Positions 25,201-36,765 of a stretch of DNA of 64,000 bases are shown one piece after another; the first letter of the stretch is position 1, and the number at the start of each line of letters is the position of its first letter. The position numbers and the translations under genes were made by a program. The notes beneath the pieces are model-generated. The model had not been told where the DNA came from. It searched no databases and saw only the letters and a list, made by a program, of their open reading frames with translations. The stretch is taken from positions 8,143,182 through 8,207,181 of the forward strand of contig CM040445.1 in the NCBI GenBank assembly GCA_022749755.1, in the 5' to 3' direction. The DNA is from Azadirachta indica. Lineage: Eukaryota; Streptophyta; Magnoliopsida; Sapindales; Meliaceae.

Positions 25201-26283
25201 TTACATAGATTTCATTTCCCCGTAGCCATGATGATCATAGCCGCTATAGCAGGAACCAGTAGGAGTGGAATGCAGTAGCTGATGATCATCATTATTCATG
25301 ATTTCCGAGAGCCTTCTTTTCTTGTAATTGTTCTTGAAACAAGCCTGTCTCAGCCTTTTCGTGTAGTATTCCATTTCTGAATCCGGTATCTCTTCAATCA
25401 ACTCTTTCTCCCTCTCCAGAACCTTTATCACTTCCGTCATCATCCCTTCACTCCCAGGATCTCCTTCCTTCTCCAATTCCTGAACGTTCCTGATTAGATT
25501 TTGAAGACTCAACAGCTTCCTATGCGGCCACCGTCGGATCCCCAACTCCCTGCACCTTCTCTTCAGCAGTGTTACGCCGACGTTTAGCTCTTTGGCTGCT
25601 TTTGCAATCGTCGTGTAGAAATACTGTGAAATGGTCTTCCTCGACAGTGTCTGAATCTTGGAACTGTTATATGTTTTCCTTTCCGATTTGCTTCTTCTGC
25701 TCATAGTCTTCATATCTACTTCCCTTGTTTCTTTGAAAGCATCTGCAATGTTTTTACACAACGGCTCTGTTGACTGCCTCTCAGGCTCAAACAATGGACG
25801 CAACTCGTTCCAGATCCCACTCCCATACTTCTCATCATCCCCTGCAATGATTTTACAAGTTATATATTTCCAACGAACAAGTAAATAGAAATCCTGAAAA
25901 AGCAGAAGTAATTAAACCTTGAGACGTGGTGACTTTTGGAAATGGAACGATGTTATCCTGCGAGTCATGTGTGGACGTATACAGAGGGTTTGGAAAACTC
26001 TCCATCAAAGGAATAGCATCGAAGCAATTCTCTGGAAGGGACATTTCATTTTGCCAATTATCGATTGAAGAAAACCCATTTTCACTGCAGCTAGCAGATA
26101 CATTTTTTAAAACAAAAATATCATCAGAAACTAGCATGTAACCAGTGCTAATCAAGTGTGAAACAAAACCCTAGGCAATTAGACTTACGCAAAATCAAGA
26201 GAAGGAAACTGGGTTAAAATTGAAAAAGGGTCTTCTTCCTTGGACAGAAGTTCAAACTTGTTACAAGCCTGCAGACTGCCCAT
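25201..26283 (-). CDS. RKD: RKD-type RWP-RK transcription factor, copy 1
   Basis: Three exons: 26283-26189, 26084-25918 and 25841-25201. The introns have GT-AG ends and the exons join in frame to 300 codons. The start [13 protein letters not shown] is the first ATG after the TATA box and is shared with copy 2. The RWP-RK domain spans roughly residues 153-205, with [20 protein letters not shown], then [19 protein letters not shown] (RWPHRK at 191-196). This fold binds DNA. A Glu-rich helix with heptad spacing follows (residues about 205-245), then a basic KKRR stretch. There is no PB1 domain, which separates RKDs from NIN-like proteins. Known RKDs are nuclear regulators of egg-cell identity and embryogenic fate. 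A palindrome about 360 bp upstream of the ATG is absent from copy 2. Splice sites are inferred by comparing the two copies. Confidence 0.9.
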
Positions 26284-26364
26284 TACTAACAGATTAATTC
26301 TCTGTAAGGCTTGCTGTTGCAAATGGAAGAAGAGTAGACAGAGAGAATGGTCTCAATATACATG

Positions 26365-26374
26365 CTTATATATA
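26365..26374 (-). promoter_or_regulatory. TATA box of RKD copy 1
   Basis: The minus strand reads tatatataagc here, about 85 bases upstream of the start codon, giving a predicted leader of around 50 bases. The surrounding sequence aligns with the region of copy 2 that has expanded into a microsatellite. Confidence 0.6.
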
Positions 26375-26537
26375 GTGAGAGAATAAAACTACAGAAGATA
26401 TATAGATACGCATTCATATTATATTGTATGTAATGAGTCTTAAAATCTAGGAGATAGTGCGCCGCCTCCAGCCATATATAAATGATTTAAGTATCATGTG
26501 TATTTATTGATCACCATGTGTAAGATATAACACTATT

Positions 26538-26599
26538 AAATTTACTTTCCGTGGATATATGCTGAAATAAATTTACTTTTTATCCGCGTATATGTTGAA
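26538..26599. repeat. Short direct repeat upstream of RKD copy 1
   Basis: Two imperfect copies (26538-26566 and 26569-26599) of a unit starting aaatttactt and ending atatg.tgaa. They lie just where the similarity between the two RKD upstream regions ends, so they and the palindrome next to them belong to DNA specific to copy 1. Confidence 0.55.
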
Positions 26600-26630
26600 A
26601 AGTCAAAATTAAATCCCCTTTTGTGGGCTG

Positions 26631-26658
26631 CGCCAGTTGGCAAATTTGCCAACTGGCG
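26631..26658. repeat. Perfect 28-bp palindrome upstream of RKD copy 1
   Basis: The two 14-base halves are exact reverse complements: the left half begins cgccagttgg and the right half ends ccaactggcg, with aattt at the centre. It is much richer in GC than its surroundings and lies about 350-375 bases upstream of the start codon. It has no counterpart upstream of RKD copy 2. A 73-codon minus-strand frame (26763-26542) runs through it but has no recognised domain. Confidence 0.75.
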
Positions 26659-26809
26659 GCCATTTACAGCTATACCTGAAATAAGAGAGGAATACGACTT
26701 GAGACTCTCGCTTTTTCCCTCCAATGAGAGAACCACCCAAATTTTCTTTGTACCATCTCTCAAAAATCTCCTTCTATGAAATGTATTTTAACCCTTCTTC
26801 TTCTAATAT

Positions 26810-27000
26810 TTTAAGTATTCCAATTTGTATTAGAATAAATTGTACTACAATGAATTAAAAGACAACATGGGTTATGTTTGGTGCAATGCTGCCATACTAG
26901 ATTAGTTGTAAAATAACTTATGTTCAGCGTAATAACGTATTGAAATATATTAATATAAAATTTAATTTAAAATTAAATTAACACAATGTAATTCTATGAT
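26810..27000. repeat. Possible MITE-like fragment upstream of RKD copy 1
   Basis: The stretch has the aattgtactacaatgaatt and atgtttggtgcaatgc motifs seen in small AT-rich MITEs and faintly resembles 23310-23760. Termini could not be defined. It is listed because insertions in RKD upstream regions can matter for expression. Confidence 0.25.
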
Positions 27001-27099
27001 TAAAAAATTTACATATCTACAAATATATCTTTTTCGAAATTAGATTCATATTTTTAAATAATTAAATTAATGGTGCACATTCATAATATTAAATTAGCA

Positions 27100-27720
27100 T
27101 TTGTTAAAATAATAATAAAAAATGTACAAGAAAATAGACAAATACTCTCTGGAAAAAAAATAGCTACCTTTCTTGCGTTTAGACAAATATATAAATACCT
27201 CCGTTTACTTTTATTTTAGTCAACTGATATGTAAAGTTAATATTTTTGTATCCCTAAATTTTTAAAAAATAATAAAGTAAGTAAATTATTTTAATTATAA
27301 TAATTTAGTCCCTAATTTAATATTTTTTATAATATAAATTTTCAATTATATTAGTTTACTCTCTATTTTAATTTTTAACAATATATTAAGACTAAATAAA
27401 TTTTTAATTTATTATTTTAATAAAAATTTTAAAAAATATTATTATTAAAAAAATTGTAACAATAAATTAGATTAAAACCACATTTTAAAATATTTGTAAC
27501 CCTCTTCCTTTACTTTCTTTGTAATATTTTGATATTTAATTATTAAAAAATTTTAAAATATTTTCTTATTTTATTTTAGTTTTATATATAATATGTTTAT
27601 TGACATTATTAAAGAGAAGGGTATCGAACATTCTCCCCAAAACTATGAAAAAATAAAATTGAATTATGGGAGAATCGAGATATTGGGCCAAAAATTAATA
27701 TGTAATCACACATTTTCCCT
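27100..27720 (+). repeat. AT-rich dispersed repeat, family of three, copy 1
   Basis: A long AT-rich stretch with the blocks ttataataatttagtccct, ttaagactaaata and taacaataaattagat. The same blocks appear in order at about 36880-37250, and inverted at about 30400-30720. A gacaaatac-type motif near the end is shared. It is probably a non-autonomous transposable element; no coding capacity is seen. Confidence 0.45.
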
Positions 27721-27789
27721 TAATAGAAAGATGATTTATGTTTGAGAAACATAATGGATTGTACCTTATTTTTTACAGTATATGGCAAA

Positions 27790-28395
27790 CACCCTAAACC
27801 AAAAATAATTGTTTGTGAAAATTTTTTCTATAAGATTTTCTATTACTATTTATTATGAACACCTATAAAATGATATAAATGTGCTTGCTGAAAAATAAAT
27901 TTACATAAATACTCCTAACTCTCAACTTTTAAAAAGTAGATTATAAAATTTAAAAAAAATTTAAACACAATACACCAAAAACAAAAAATAATTAATATAT
28001 TTTAAATAAAAATTAGAATTAACTTCAATTTTATTATAAATAAATTTTTTTTAAATATTATATATTACGACTGATTGTCAAATTAAATATGTTAGATATT
28101 ATATTAACATCACATATAATATCTAACAAATTTAATTCAACTATTAACCCTAATATATAATATTTAAAAATATATTTAAATATTAATTATTATAGTTCTA
28201 ATTTTATTTTATTTTTTATTTTTTTCTTTCTCAAATATATTAATCTTTTTTATTTTTTGTGTATTGTGTTTATATATCTATTTATATTTTATAATTTACT
28301 TTTCGAACAAAATTGAGAATTAAGAATATTTATTTAAATTTTTTTTGTTAATAAGTATTTATGTTATTTTATAGGGATCAACAATAAACATTAGC
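27790..28395. mobile_element. Fold-back element, copy 1 (partner at 35140-35760)
   Basis: The left arm (cacctataaaatgatataaat, then tttacataaatactcctaac and aaacacaatacacc) returns inverted on the right (gtgtattgtgttt, then ttgagaattaagaat and ttatgttattttataggg). A near-palindromic gttagatattata..tataatatctaac lies at the apex. It has no coding capacity. The 35-kb copy shares both arms and also part of the flanks, so the fold-back probably sits in, or is part of, a larger repeat. Confidence 0.55.
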
Positions 28396-28399
28396 AAAA

Positions 28400-29070
28400 A
28401 TGTAAGAAAAGCGGTTTGGCCTCTTTGAATGAGTATAACAATTATTTTAAAACAATAGGTCCAACTATTTTTTACCTAAAAAAAATAAAATTTAATCTTT
28501 TAAAGAATTATTAAGGTTTAATCAAATGTGTGTGAATAGACAACAAAGATATATCATTTATTGTGTATTGAAGAAAGTCAACAGGATAAGATAAAAGATG
28601 TGGAATATATTAAAAAAAAATGTGTTGTTTAGTCTTTCTGTTTGTCTTTTTAAGCATTAATTCTTCACAAAAAGGTTGCCAACAATTTTGACTTTAAAAT
28701 TTCGAGTACGACAATAAAATTCGGTTTTCAAGATTTAGAATATATAACCAAAATCGGATTACACCAAATCTTTGTAACGTGATCAAACTTACCATATTTG
28801 GCGTCAAATTTTCTCGAAAGTTTCGCTGAGTCAAGTTATTATTCCCTTTTTTCTTGTACTTACAACTACTTTCGTATGTCAATGCCTAGAAATTGTTCAT
28901 GTTGCAATGATCGATTTTGAAATTTAAGCTTACAATAGTTATAAATGGTTTAATAATGAATAATTTTAAATTTTATATCTTTATTTATTAACAACCATTA
29001 CAAATAATTTCAATTTTTTAAAATATATTAACAATGTTCAAAAATCAATAAAATAATATATTTACTCTTA
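28400..29070. other. No gene seen
   Basis: A short minus-strand frame (28882-28694) lies in a slightly richer stretch but has no domain and no support from context. The first 130 bases resemble 35755-35870, the flank shared by the two fold-back copies. Confidence 0.35.
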
Positions 29071-29073
29071 TTA

Positions 29074-29556
29074 TTGTTAATATTACACGTGTAAAGACAA
29101 AAATGACCTTGTACAATAAAATATAAAATTAGTTTTATATGTGTATTTAGTAATGTATATTTTGTTGGAAGAAATAAACTAATTATATATTAAAATTAAG
29201 TTAAAATTTTCTCTTAAAAAATAAATGAAATAGACTTGAATTAAATTATATATTAAAATTAATAAATAAATTAATATTTGTAAAAATGCTAATTAATGCT
29301 TTGATATTTTATATATGGAAAAAAATATAGTAAAAAATTTAAATATACACAATACATGATATAATAATTAAATTAATTTAATTCAAGTTTATTTATTTAC
29401 TTTTTTAAGAGAGAATTTTAACTTAATTTTAATATATAATTAATTTATTTTTCTTAACAAAACATAAATTACTAACCATATATATATATATTTCAATTTA
29501 TTTTTTAATTGTACAAGGTTATTTTTGTCATTGCATATACAATATTAATGACAGTA
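29074..29556. mobile_element. Short fold-back element with arms of about 180 bp
   Basis: From ttaatatt at the left, the run agacaaaaatgaccttgtac and the later run atatattaaaattaagttaa return as reverse complements on the right (ttaacttaattttaatatat at about 29420 and gtacaaggttatttttgtc at about 29512). The spacer between arms is about 100 bases. There is no coding sequence. A MITE-like origin is likely; the target duplication could not be read with certainty. Confidence 0.6.
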
Positions 29557-30089
29557 AGAGTTTATGTGTCATTTTATTATTTTTAGGGACAATGATGATA
29601 CATTTCAAAAAATTAAGGTTTGTGATGATTGTCAGTAAATAAGGTTTAAAGTTGAAAATTACGCTATAATAAATTGTGAAACAATGACGACAATAAAAAC
29701 AGTTATTTTTGTTCAATTTATCTAATCGTAGATATTCATTGAAACGAATAGAAGAAAATCACAAACAATTTCATCAAAAATCAAAAAAAAAAAAAAGAAA
29801 ACAAATAAAAATATTTTTGTTGTATTACATGTAAGAGGAGTGGGTTACCCAGAGAGTTGGAAGACAACAAGGGGCTTTTTGGATTTGGATTTTGAAATTA
29901 CAAATTTTTGTAAAAGAGCAAAAAAAAAAAAATATCCCTTTTCTGTTATTGAGACAAGAGAGTAGAATAGACAATTTTTTTGGCTGAGGTAATAAAGACG
30001 GAGAATTAAAATTAAATGCAACCTAGACAAAGATATATATATATATATATATAAAACATAAATGTCCCCGATGTACTTATACATATAAC

Positions 30090-30790
30090 ATTAAATTCAT
30101 TATTTTTTTTTACTATATATATATTGTACAAATAAAAATAATCAAAATACTCTTTTTTTTCTTTATTTCTATTTAAAATTAAATTACATTTTTAACAATA
30201 ATATAAAATATATTTAATTATTAATTCTATTAGAAAATGACACCAAATTCTCTTCTTTTTTATATTTTCATAATTTTTCTTTAAAAAAATATGATGAATT
30301 TAATATACTTTTTCAAATAGATATATTATATAAAAATAAAATGTTTAAAAAATATTTCATTTAAATTTTTTATAATTAAATGTTAAATTGTTACTAAGAA
30401 AGTAAAAAAAATATGATTAAAAATATTTTAGTATATGAGTTTGATCTAATCTATTATTAAAATTTTTAAAAATATTATTTTCTTTTCTATATTTTTATTG
30501 AAATAATAAATTTAAAAAGTTTATATAGTATATCGTAAATTGAAATATAGACTAAATTCTTGTAATTGAACAGGAGTATATTGTGAAAGATATTAAAATA
30601 GAGACCAAATTATTATAATTAAGAAATGTATATCTTACTTTATTATTTTATAAGAGTTTAAGATTAAAAATGATAATAATCTAATAGATTAACTAATGAA
30701 ATTAAAAATCAATGAGGTAATCCTTTTTTTCCCAAATATCAGGGGTTATACGTTTATTTTCTTATACTTCAAGGTGGTATTTGTCAACTT
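30090..30790 (-). repeat. AT-rich dispersed repeat, family of three, inverted copy
   Basis: Read on the minus strand, the blocks aataatttggtctctatttt and ttagattaaactc-like match 27100-27720 and 36880-37690 in order. A right-end ttgacaaatacc motif (minus strand at about 30790) matches gacaaatac at 27150. No gene. Confidence 0.45.
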
Positions 30791-30799
30791 TTTGTTATT

Positions 30800-31425
30800 A
30801 TATATGCATTTTGAAATAAAATTTTTATTAAAAAATTGGAGAAAATATTAGCAAAATTTATTTAGATACAATGGTAAAGGTAATAGTTCTTTTCATGCAA
30901 TTTCAAACACATTATTTTATAATTTTAAAAGAACTAATTCCTATTCAAATTACTAGTTCAATGGTTTCATATTTAATTATTAAAGGACAAAATCGAAAAG
31001 ATTTAAATATTAAGGGCTAATCGGTGTTTCTCAAATATTACGGGCGATTGGGGTATCGGGTCAAATATTAAGAGGCCATCGAACATTTTTCCTTAATAAA
31101 AGGATGAATTGTGTTTTAAAAATATAATGGGTAAAGGATAGTTGTACCTTATTTTTTAAATAAGTGTCAAATGTTGGCCTTATAACTCTTATCCCATTGT
31201 TTTGATAATAATAAACATTAATATTCTTAATTAATTTTTTTTGATAGCATTTATGAAAATTGAAGTAATTGTGAAGACTTAAAAGAATATCCAAAATCAA
31301 TGATTTCAAAAAGAGTATAATAGATCCTCTTAAGCAAATAAAAGAGAACTATATTAAAGAATGAAGTCACAAGTTTAGAAGTTAATATTTTATTTTGTAT
31401 TAATTTTGTATGCTTTTGTTTATAA
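30800..31425. other. Repeat-like flank; no gene
   Basis: 31000-31190 resembles 27600-27790 (tcgaacattttccttaat, then a ggatgaattgtg-type block and attgtaccttattttt), so this is another fragment of the repeat in which the fold-back at 27790 lies. Minus-strand frame 31309-31061 has no domain. Confidence 0.4.
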
Positions 31426-31433
31426 ATATATAT

Positions 31434-33882
31434 TAGAGATAGTAATTTTTCTAGCCGGGATGAGGCCCGTGGGGGCCTGACCCATTCAAGGAAGGGATTA
31501 GGATTTTTTTAAAAAAAAAATCAGGAATTGGATTGAGTTCGAGGAAGAATTTTTATTCTAGTTGAAAATCGGGTGAGAGTCAGAGATGGGAATGAGCCTC
31601 TTTCCCTATTTGCAAATTGAAAATTTTGTTAGGTCTAATACTATAAGCATCTAATATATTTACTAAACTATTATAAAAGTTATATATATCTTTCATTTTA
31701 GTCAAACAATTTATCAATCTTAAACATTTTTTTAAATTCATTTTCTTAATAAAGAAATTTGTTAAAATAATTAAAACTAACAAAATTGAATATTTTTAAT
31801 AATTTCATTTAGAACAATAAATTTTGATAAAATAAAAAATAATAAATTGATGCATATAATTTGTATTAATGCATTAATATGTTATTATACAGTAATATAA
31901 GATTAATGAAAGAAATAAATTCTTAAAGATATTTTCTTCTTTTTAGATTTCATTTCTTATTCACCAAACAAAATATTTTATGTAAGATTACCAAAAAATA
32001 AAAAACTGTAAGATTGATTTAATAGATTTTTCTAATTTTATCAATTTTATTAAAAATTATATCATAATTTACCATTACACTTATTTATTTTTATATTTAT
32101 ATAGGTTAATAAAAATATTATACTTAATGTATCGATTAAATTTGATAATTTGCTCTACAAAAAATTTTTATTGGTTATAATATTTTATACAAATTGTTTC
32201 AATCAAATTGATAATTGTTATCATTTATCTTATGTTTAACAATTAATTTCTTAAAAAGTCAACTGTTTATTTTATGATATTATTTTAATGATACGTGATT
32301 ACTATTTCACATATAAATAATTAATTTATTACCATAAAAAAATTTAAAAATCTAATTTTTATTGTGATATTTGATAAAAATTAAAAATTAATTATATATT
32401 TTTTAATGACAAACTAAAAATTAATAATTGTAAAAGCTAATTTTGTTATATACTTTAAATATATAATTAAGTTCATAAATTTAATTCTAACATATCTAAA
32501 AAAATTAATTTTAAGAAAATGAATTTTAAAAAATTAATATTAATAAAATATAAAATATGAAATTACAAAACAGAGCAAACCCTAAATAATTAATTTGTCT
32601 GTCGCAGCTAAATTTGCCACCACAATCGTCCATGTTTTGCAATCACCACTGCAATCATCGTTCAAACTTTGCAATCACCACCGTAACAGCGTCTAGAACC
32701 CACAACCACAATCGTCCTTCGAACAAGAAGCTTCGTCGTCCAAGGTCTGCCAACCCTTTCATTATCTATTTTGCTCCTTCATGAAATTTTTTTTATATTA
32801 TTAAATCTTAAAAGTAAGAAAGAAATCGATTAATTTTATAATGACTATAAGATCTTAGCGAATTGGAGTTGAACGTAATGATTCCTCACTTTCCATGGAA
32901 TAATAAACAATTAAATGATAAACCTCATTTATTTTCTTATTTTTTTCTTTAAAATAGATGAGAAGTTAATTTTACCTTCAATTGAAGATGCCACTAACAT
33001 GTTTATGCAAAAGAATGTTGATGATTGTTATGAATTAAAAATTATTTACAACAGTTAAATTTGAAAATTGGTAGTTGACATAAAGTAAAAATTTTTTTAT
33101 TTATGTATTTTTTTACTTTGTTTTTGTAGGTTGATGAAACAAGTTGAAGATTTGTGTTTCATAAATGGAGAGTTGGACTTATTGATTTGCCCAGATAGTT
33201 GAACAAATTGTTTATTTATTACCATTTGTTTGGTACTAAACGAAGATTTGGACTTGTTAAACTTTTATATATGAAATATTAATTATGAGTTGTTTGGTTT
33301 CTATATGATTTTATTTTATTTTTGTTTTATTTGCCCAAATAACTTGTTATTTGTTCAAATGAGTATAGACTTTATGAATTATTATGATTTAACATAAAAT
33401 AATAAATAAAGAATGAAGAACGTTGGAAATTTTTTTGTCACAATTTTAAATAAGCACCAAAAATATTTCTTAGCTAATAAAAAACAGTTATTATAAGAAG
33501 GATAAATATGAAAAATTAAAGCATACAATATAAAGTTAATCACCTCTTTAATGTCTTCATAATAAGAGATATAAAATCAAGTAAAATAGGTTTTATCTAT
33601 TTACATTAATAAACATACATTGATAATGTAGCAATGAGGGGTATGATAATATTCCTTGAAGACTCATGTTCAATTCCTTTGGATTCCAATATTTTTACAT
33701 TAATTTTTAATGTCAAATGGGGGTCAAAAACGAGTCGAGGGCCTGTGGAGATCCTTGGCCCAAAACGAGAAAATTCTCGACTCGCCTCCAATTTGGCCCA
33801 AAAAGAGGATGTGAGCTGGGCCAACTGAGGATGAGTCAGGGATTGGAATCCTTGTCCCATCCTCAACCCGTTGCGATCCTTA
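31434..33882. mobile_element. hAT-like non-autonomous element, complete
   Basis: The left end reads tagagatagtaa and the right end, read inward, taaggatcgcaa, both close to hAT termini. The flanks atatatat (31426-31433) and atgtgtac (33883-33890) agree at five of eight positions and differ only by transitions, as expected of an aged 8-bp duplication. Both ends are richer in GC than the interior. 32580-32770 has CCACCA/CAATCGTC-type repeats reminiscent of a leader or captured gene sequence. No transposase domain could be read. It is homologous to the element ending at 622. Confidence 0.55.
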
Positions 33883-33969
33883 ATGTGTACAATATATGTG
33901 TCAAGCTCAAAAATTTTTTAAAAATAAATATTTTGAGTTTCAAAAATAGAATTAAAATATAAGTTTTTA

Positions 33970-35129
33970 AAACTTCAAATAGGGACCACAACACAATATT
34001 TTGAAACCTTGAAAAAGAATCAAAATGTAATATTTTTAAACCCATAAACAATGATATGAATATTACATGAAGAGTGTCGATGGACTGACCCTACCAACTT
34101 GGTCGACCAAAATGGAGGCATAATGCCTCCTAAAGTTAGATTTTCAGTTACTGACTTTTGATTTTTAATTTGATCCACCGATTTGATCAAAATAGTCTAC
34201 CAACCTTTACGAAAATTTAAATTTTCAAGTTCATAATATCTAGTTTTTAAATCCAATATAAATTGAGAAACTATAAGTACTTATAGCATTCAAAAACACA
34301 TTTTTGAACTTGAAATCATTATACACACATTAAGGATCTCTAAAAACATTTAATTTTATCATTCACACTTGAGAAGATTACTTTTGTAATTTTTTCATTC
34401 TCAATCTATTTCAATTTTACTATAACAAAATGAAATAGGTGACATTTCACTTGGTTGAGAAATATTGTAAATATTTGGGACCAGTTATGCATTTTATAAG
34501 GGGTATCGACAGGGATAAAGCTAGAAATGAATAACTAAAGGGGTAAAATGGTTAAAAGATAAAGTTAATTGGATAAAATTTTAAAAATAATTAACAAATT
34601 AAGGGATAAATTGATAATGTTTAAAAGTATAAGAACCAAAATGTATATAAATATAAGAAGTGGGTCTTAAAATAAAAGGTTAAAAAAAATTGCCCCTTAA
34701 GTGCCCTTAGGCCTTATAAATGTTCTGCCATTGGTTATAGGATACCATAAATCCCAGATTGTAAATGTTTAGGGTGAGCTTAGTATTACAAGGTTTGTAG
34801 AATAGTATAAATTTTAAGTTTGTTAAGTGTTAAGGGTGAGCAAACACTTGTAGTTTAAGAGATATCCGGAAATCCTCTTAATTGTAAATTAATGGTTTGT
34901 GGGATCAAAATTTAGTTTTTAGTGAAATCTTTGAGTGGAGTTTGAAAGAGTAGATGTAGCTAGGTTGTTGTCAAATCACTATAAATCTTGTGTTCATTTT
35001 TATCCCTTACACTCTTATATTTATATTTGATGTGAATTTGTGGGTTGTTGGAACAAAAATAGAATTTGTTGTTGTTTGTGATCAAAAAACCCTATTCCCC
35101 CACTCCCTGAGTTGCTTAATAGTATTTCA
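33970..35129 (+). repeat. LTR copy D, inverted relative to the others
   Basis: On the plus strand its later part matches the reverse complement of LTR B: cactt..ttgagaaatattgta, then tgtttagggtgagc, ggtgagcaaacacttgta, and an end in cttaatagtatttca at 35129. A stretch at about 34475-34730 has no match in LTR B and is probably a later insertion. No gag follows, so this is a solo or truncated LTR. Confidence 0.5.
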
Positions 35130-35139
35130 TAAAATACCG

Positions 35140-35760
35140 TAAATAAAAAATAATTGTTAATTAAATTCTTTCTATTAGATTTTTGTATTATTCATTATAG
35201 ACCATATAAATGTGTTTGCTGACAAAAAAACTTACATAAATATTCTTGATTCCCAAATTTTTTTCAAAAATGTATATTATCAAATATAAAAAAATATATA
35301 AACACAATACACAAAAATAAAAATAATTTTATATATTTTCAAAATAACAATAATTAAAATTAAAAAATAACTTCATTTTTGTTATAACTAATTTTGTTTT
35401 TAAATTTATATATTACTTCCAATTGTTGAATTAAATATGTTAGACATCATATTAACAAGTGTTGAAAATAAACTCAACAATTCAATATGTAACAAATTTA
35501 ACTCTACAATTAACCCTAACATATAATATTTAAAAATAAATTTAACTATAAATTATTTTAATTGTTTTTATTTTTAAAATATATTAATCTTTTTTAATTT
35601 TTGGCTTGTATTGTGTTTACATATTTATTTATATTTTATAATTTATTTTTTAAGAAAATTGAGAATTAGGATTATTTATGTAAATTTATTTATCAATAAA
35701 GATATTTATGGTCATTTATAGGGTTCTCAATTATGAACAATAATGAAGAGCGGGTCTACC
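35140..35760. mobile_element. Fold-back element, copy 2 (partner at 27790-28395)
   Basis: The left arm (accatataaatgtgtttgctg, then cttacataaatattcttga and aaacacaatacac) returns inverted on the right (gtattgtgttta, then gagaattaggattatttat and tcatttatagggttctcaa). It aligns with copy 1 over its length, differing most at the apex. No coding capacity. Confidence 0.55.
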
Positions 35761-35869
35761 TAACAATTATTTTAGGTTTGGGTATGTTTCATAATTATTT
35801 TTAAAAAAGGGTCTAATTGTTCTTTACCCAAAAATAAAATTTAATATGGAAAAGTTTTTTGACATACCT

Positions 35870-36290
35870 CCCCTAAGGTTTTCCAAAATGATAGATAAAG
35901 AGAATGTATGACGTAATACACATATATCTCCCTTTTCATTTAATGAAAATTCACTTTTTTGTTTGTTCACTTCCTATTTTAGATGAAAAGTCATTTTAAC
36001 CCCAACCATGTCAAAGCAAAAAGACATCACACGAAATACATTTAAATATCATTTAAAAAAAAAGAAATATATCAAATATAAATAAAACCTTTTTTTTTTT
36101 TTAATTTTCTACAATTACACATTGTAAAATGAAAAAGTTCCAAATCTACAATCCTATTTTTCAACCTACAAACTCAAACAAAACAACCCAAAGCTTGCCA
36201 CTACTAATTAAGTTAATTTTTTCATCGCTCACACAATCCAAAACAATTGATTCCATCAAATTTCAACGCAAATCCAAGCATCCATGTAAA
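35870..36290. other. Downstream region of the small candidate gene; no other gene
   Basis: AT-rich sequence with poly-T and poly-A runs near 36050-36100. A plus-strand frame at 36129-36341 runs antisense to the candidate gene and has no domain. On the minus strand, sequence past the stop codon at 36297 is a plausible 3' untranslated region. Confidence 0.4.
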
Positions 36291-36296
36291 TTCGTA

Positions 36297-36581
36297 CTAG
36301 TTTCTTCTTCTTCTTTTTTTTTTTCTTCTCCATTTACCTAATCCAAGTCTAAGAGGACTGGCATTTGGAGACAAGTAGAAACTCAATATCAAAGCACCGA
36401 CTACCACTATCGTGCTAACAATCAAGCATGTCACCAACAATCGTGCCGATTGCTCCCTCCCGTCCGAACCACCTCCTCCCACTTTTAATTTTGCTATGGT
36501 ATAGTTTTGTGGGCGAGAGAAAAAAGAGAGAGATAGAAAAGGGAAGAGAGAGAAAAGAATGAAAATCCAAAGAGCCCACAT
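36297..36581 (-). CDS. Small hypothetical protein with two hydrophobic segments
   Basis: A 94-codon frame of better base balance than its surroundings. An N-terminal hydrophobic stretch (MWALWIFILFSLFPFLSLSF) looks like a signal peptide or signal anchor. It is followed by a short Gly-rich linker (VGGGGSDGREQ), a strong membrane segment (LLVTCLIVSTIVVVGALIL, residues about 48-66) and a very basic tail ending in KKRRRRN. Upstream on the minus strand lie a CT-rich leader typical of plant 5' untranslated regions and a TATA-like atatataaac at about 36766. Near the end, GGATTAGgtaaat could be a splice donor, so the true C terminus may differ and the Lys/Arg tail may be intron translation. I do not recognise the family; a small membrane or secreted protein is an inference. 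Confidence 0.4.
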   Translation of the reverse strand: MWALWIFILFSLFPFLSLSFFSRPQNYTIAKLKVGGGGSDGREQSARLLVTCLIVSTIVVVGALILSFYLSPNASPLRLGLGKWRRKKKRRRRN

Positions 36582-36765
36582 GATTTTTGGTGAAAAAATG
36601 TTTTCTTTCCTTTGAAAGAAAGAGAGTTTTGAGGCAGCGAGTGAGTGATGAAGATGAGATTTCTTATGTATTTTCTATTTTTTAACTTTTCTTTTGTTTT
36701 TCTTCAACCATTTTCGTTTCTTTCTAATCTTTTTTCTGTAAGTGTTGTCCATCTATACCAAAGTT

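Noticed and set aside
25658..26141. Plus-strand frames over RKD copy 1
   Set aside because: Antisense to exons 2 and 3 of the RKD gene, with no independent support; the same applies at 47656-47937.
26542..26763. 73-codon minus-strand frame through the palindrome
   Set aside because: No domain recognised, and the frame spans a direct repeat and a palindrome; kept only as structural repeats.
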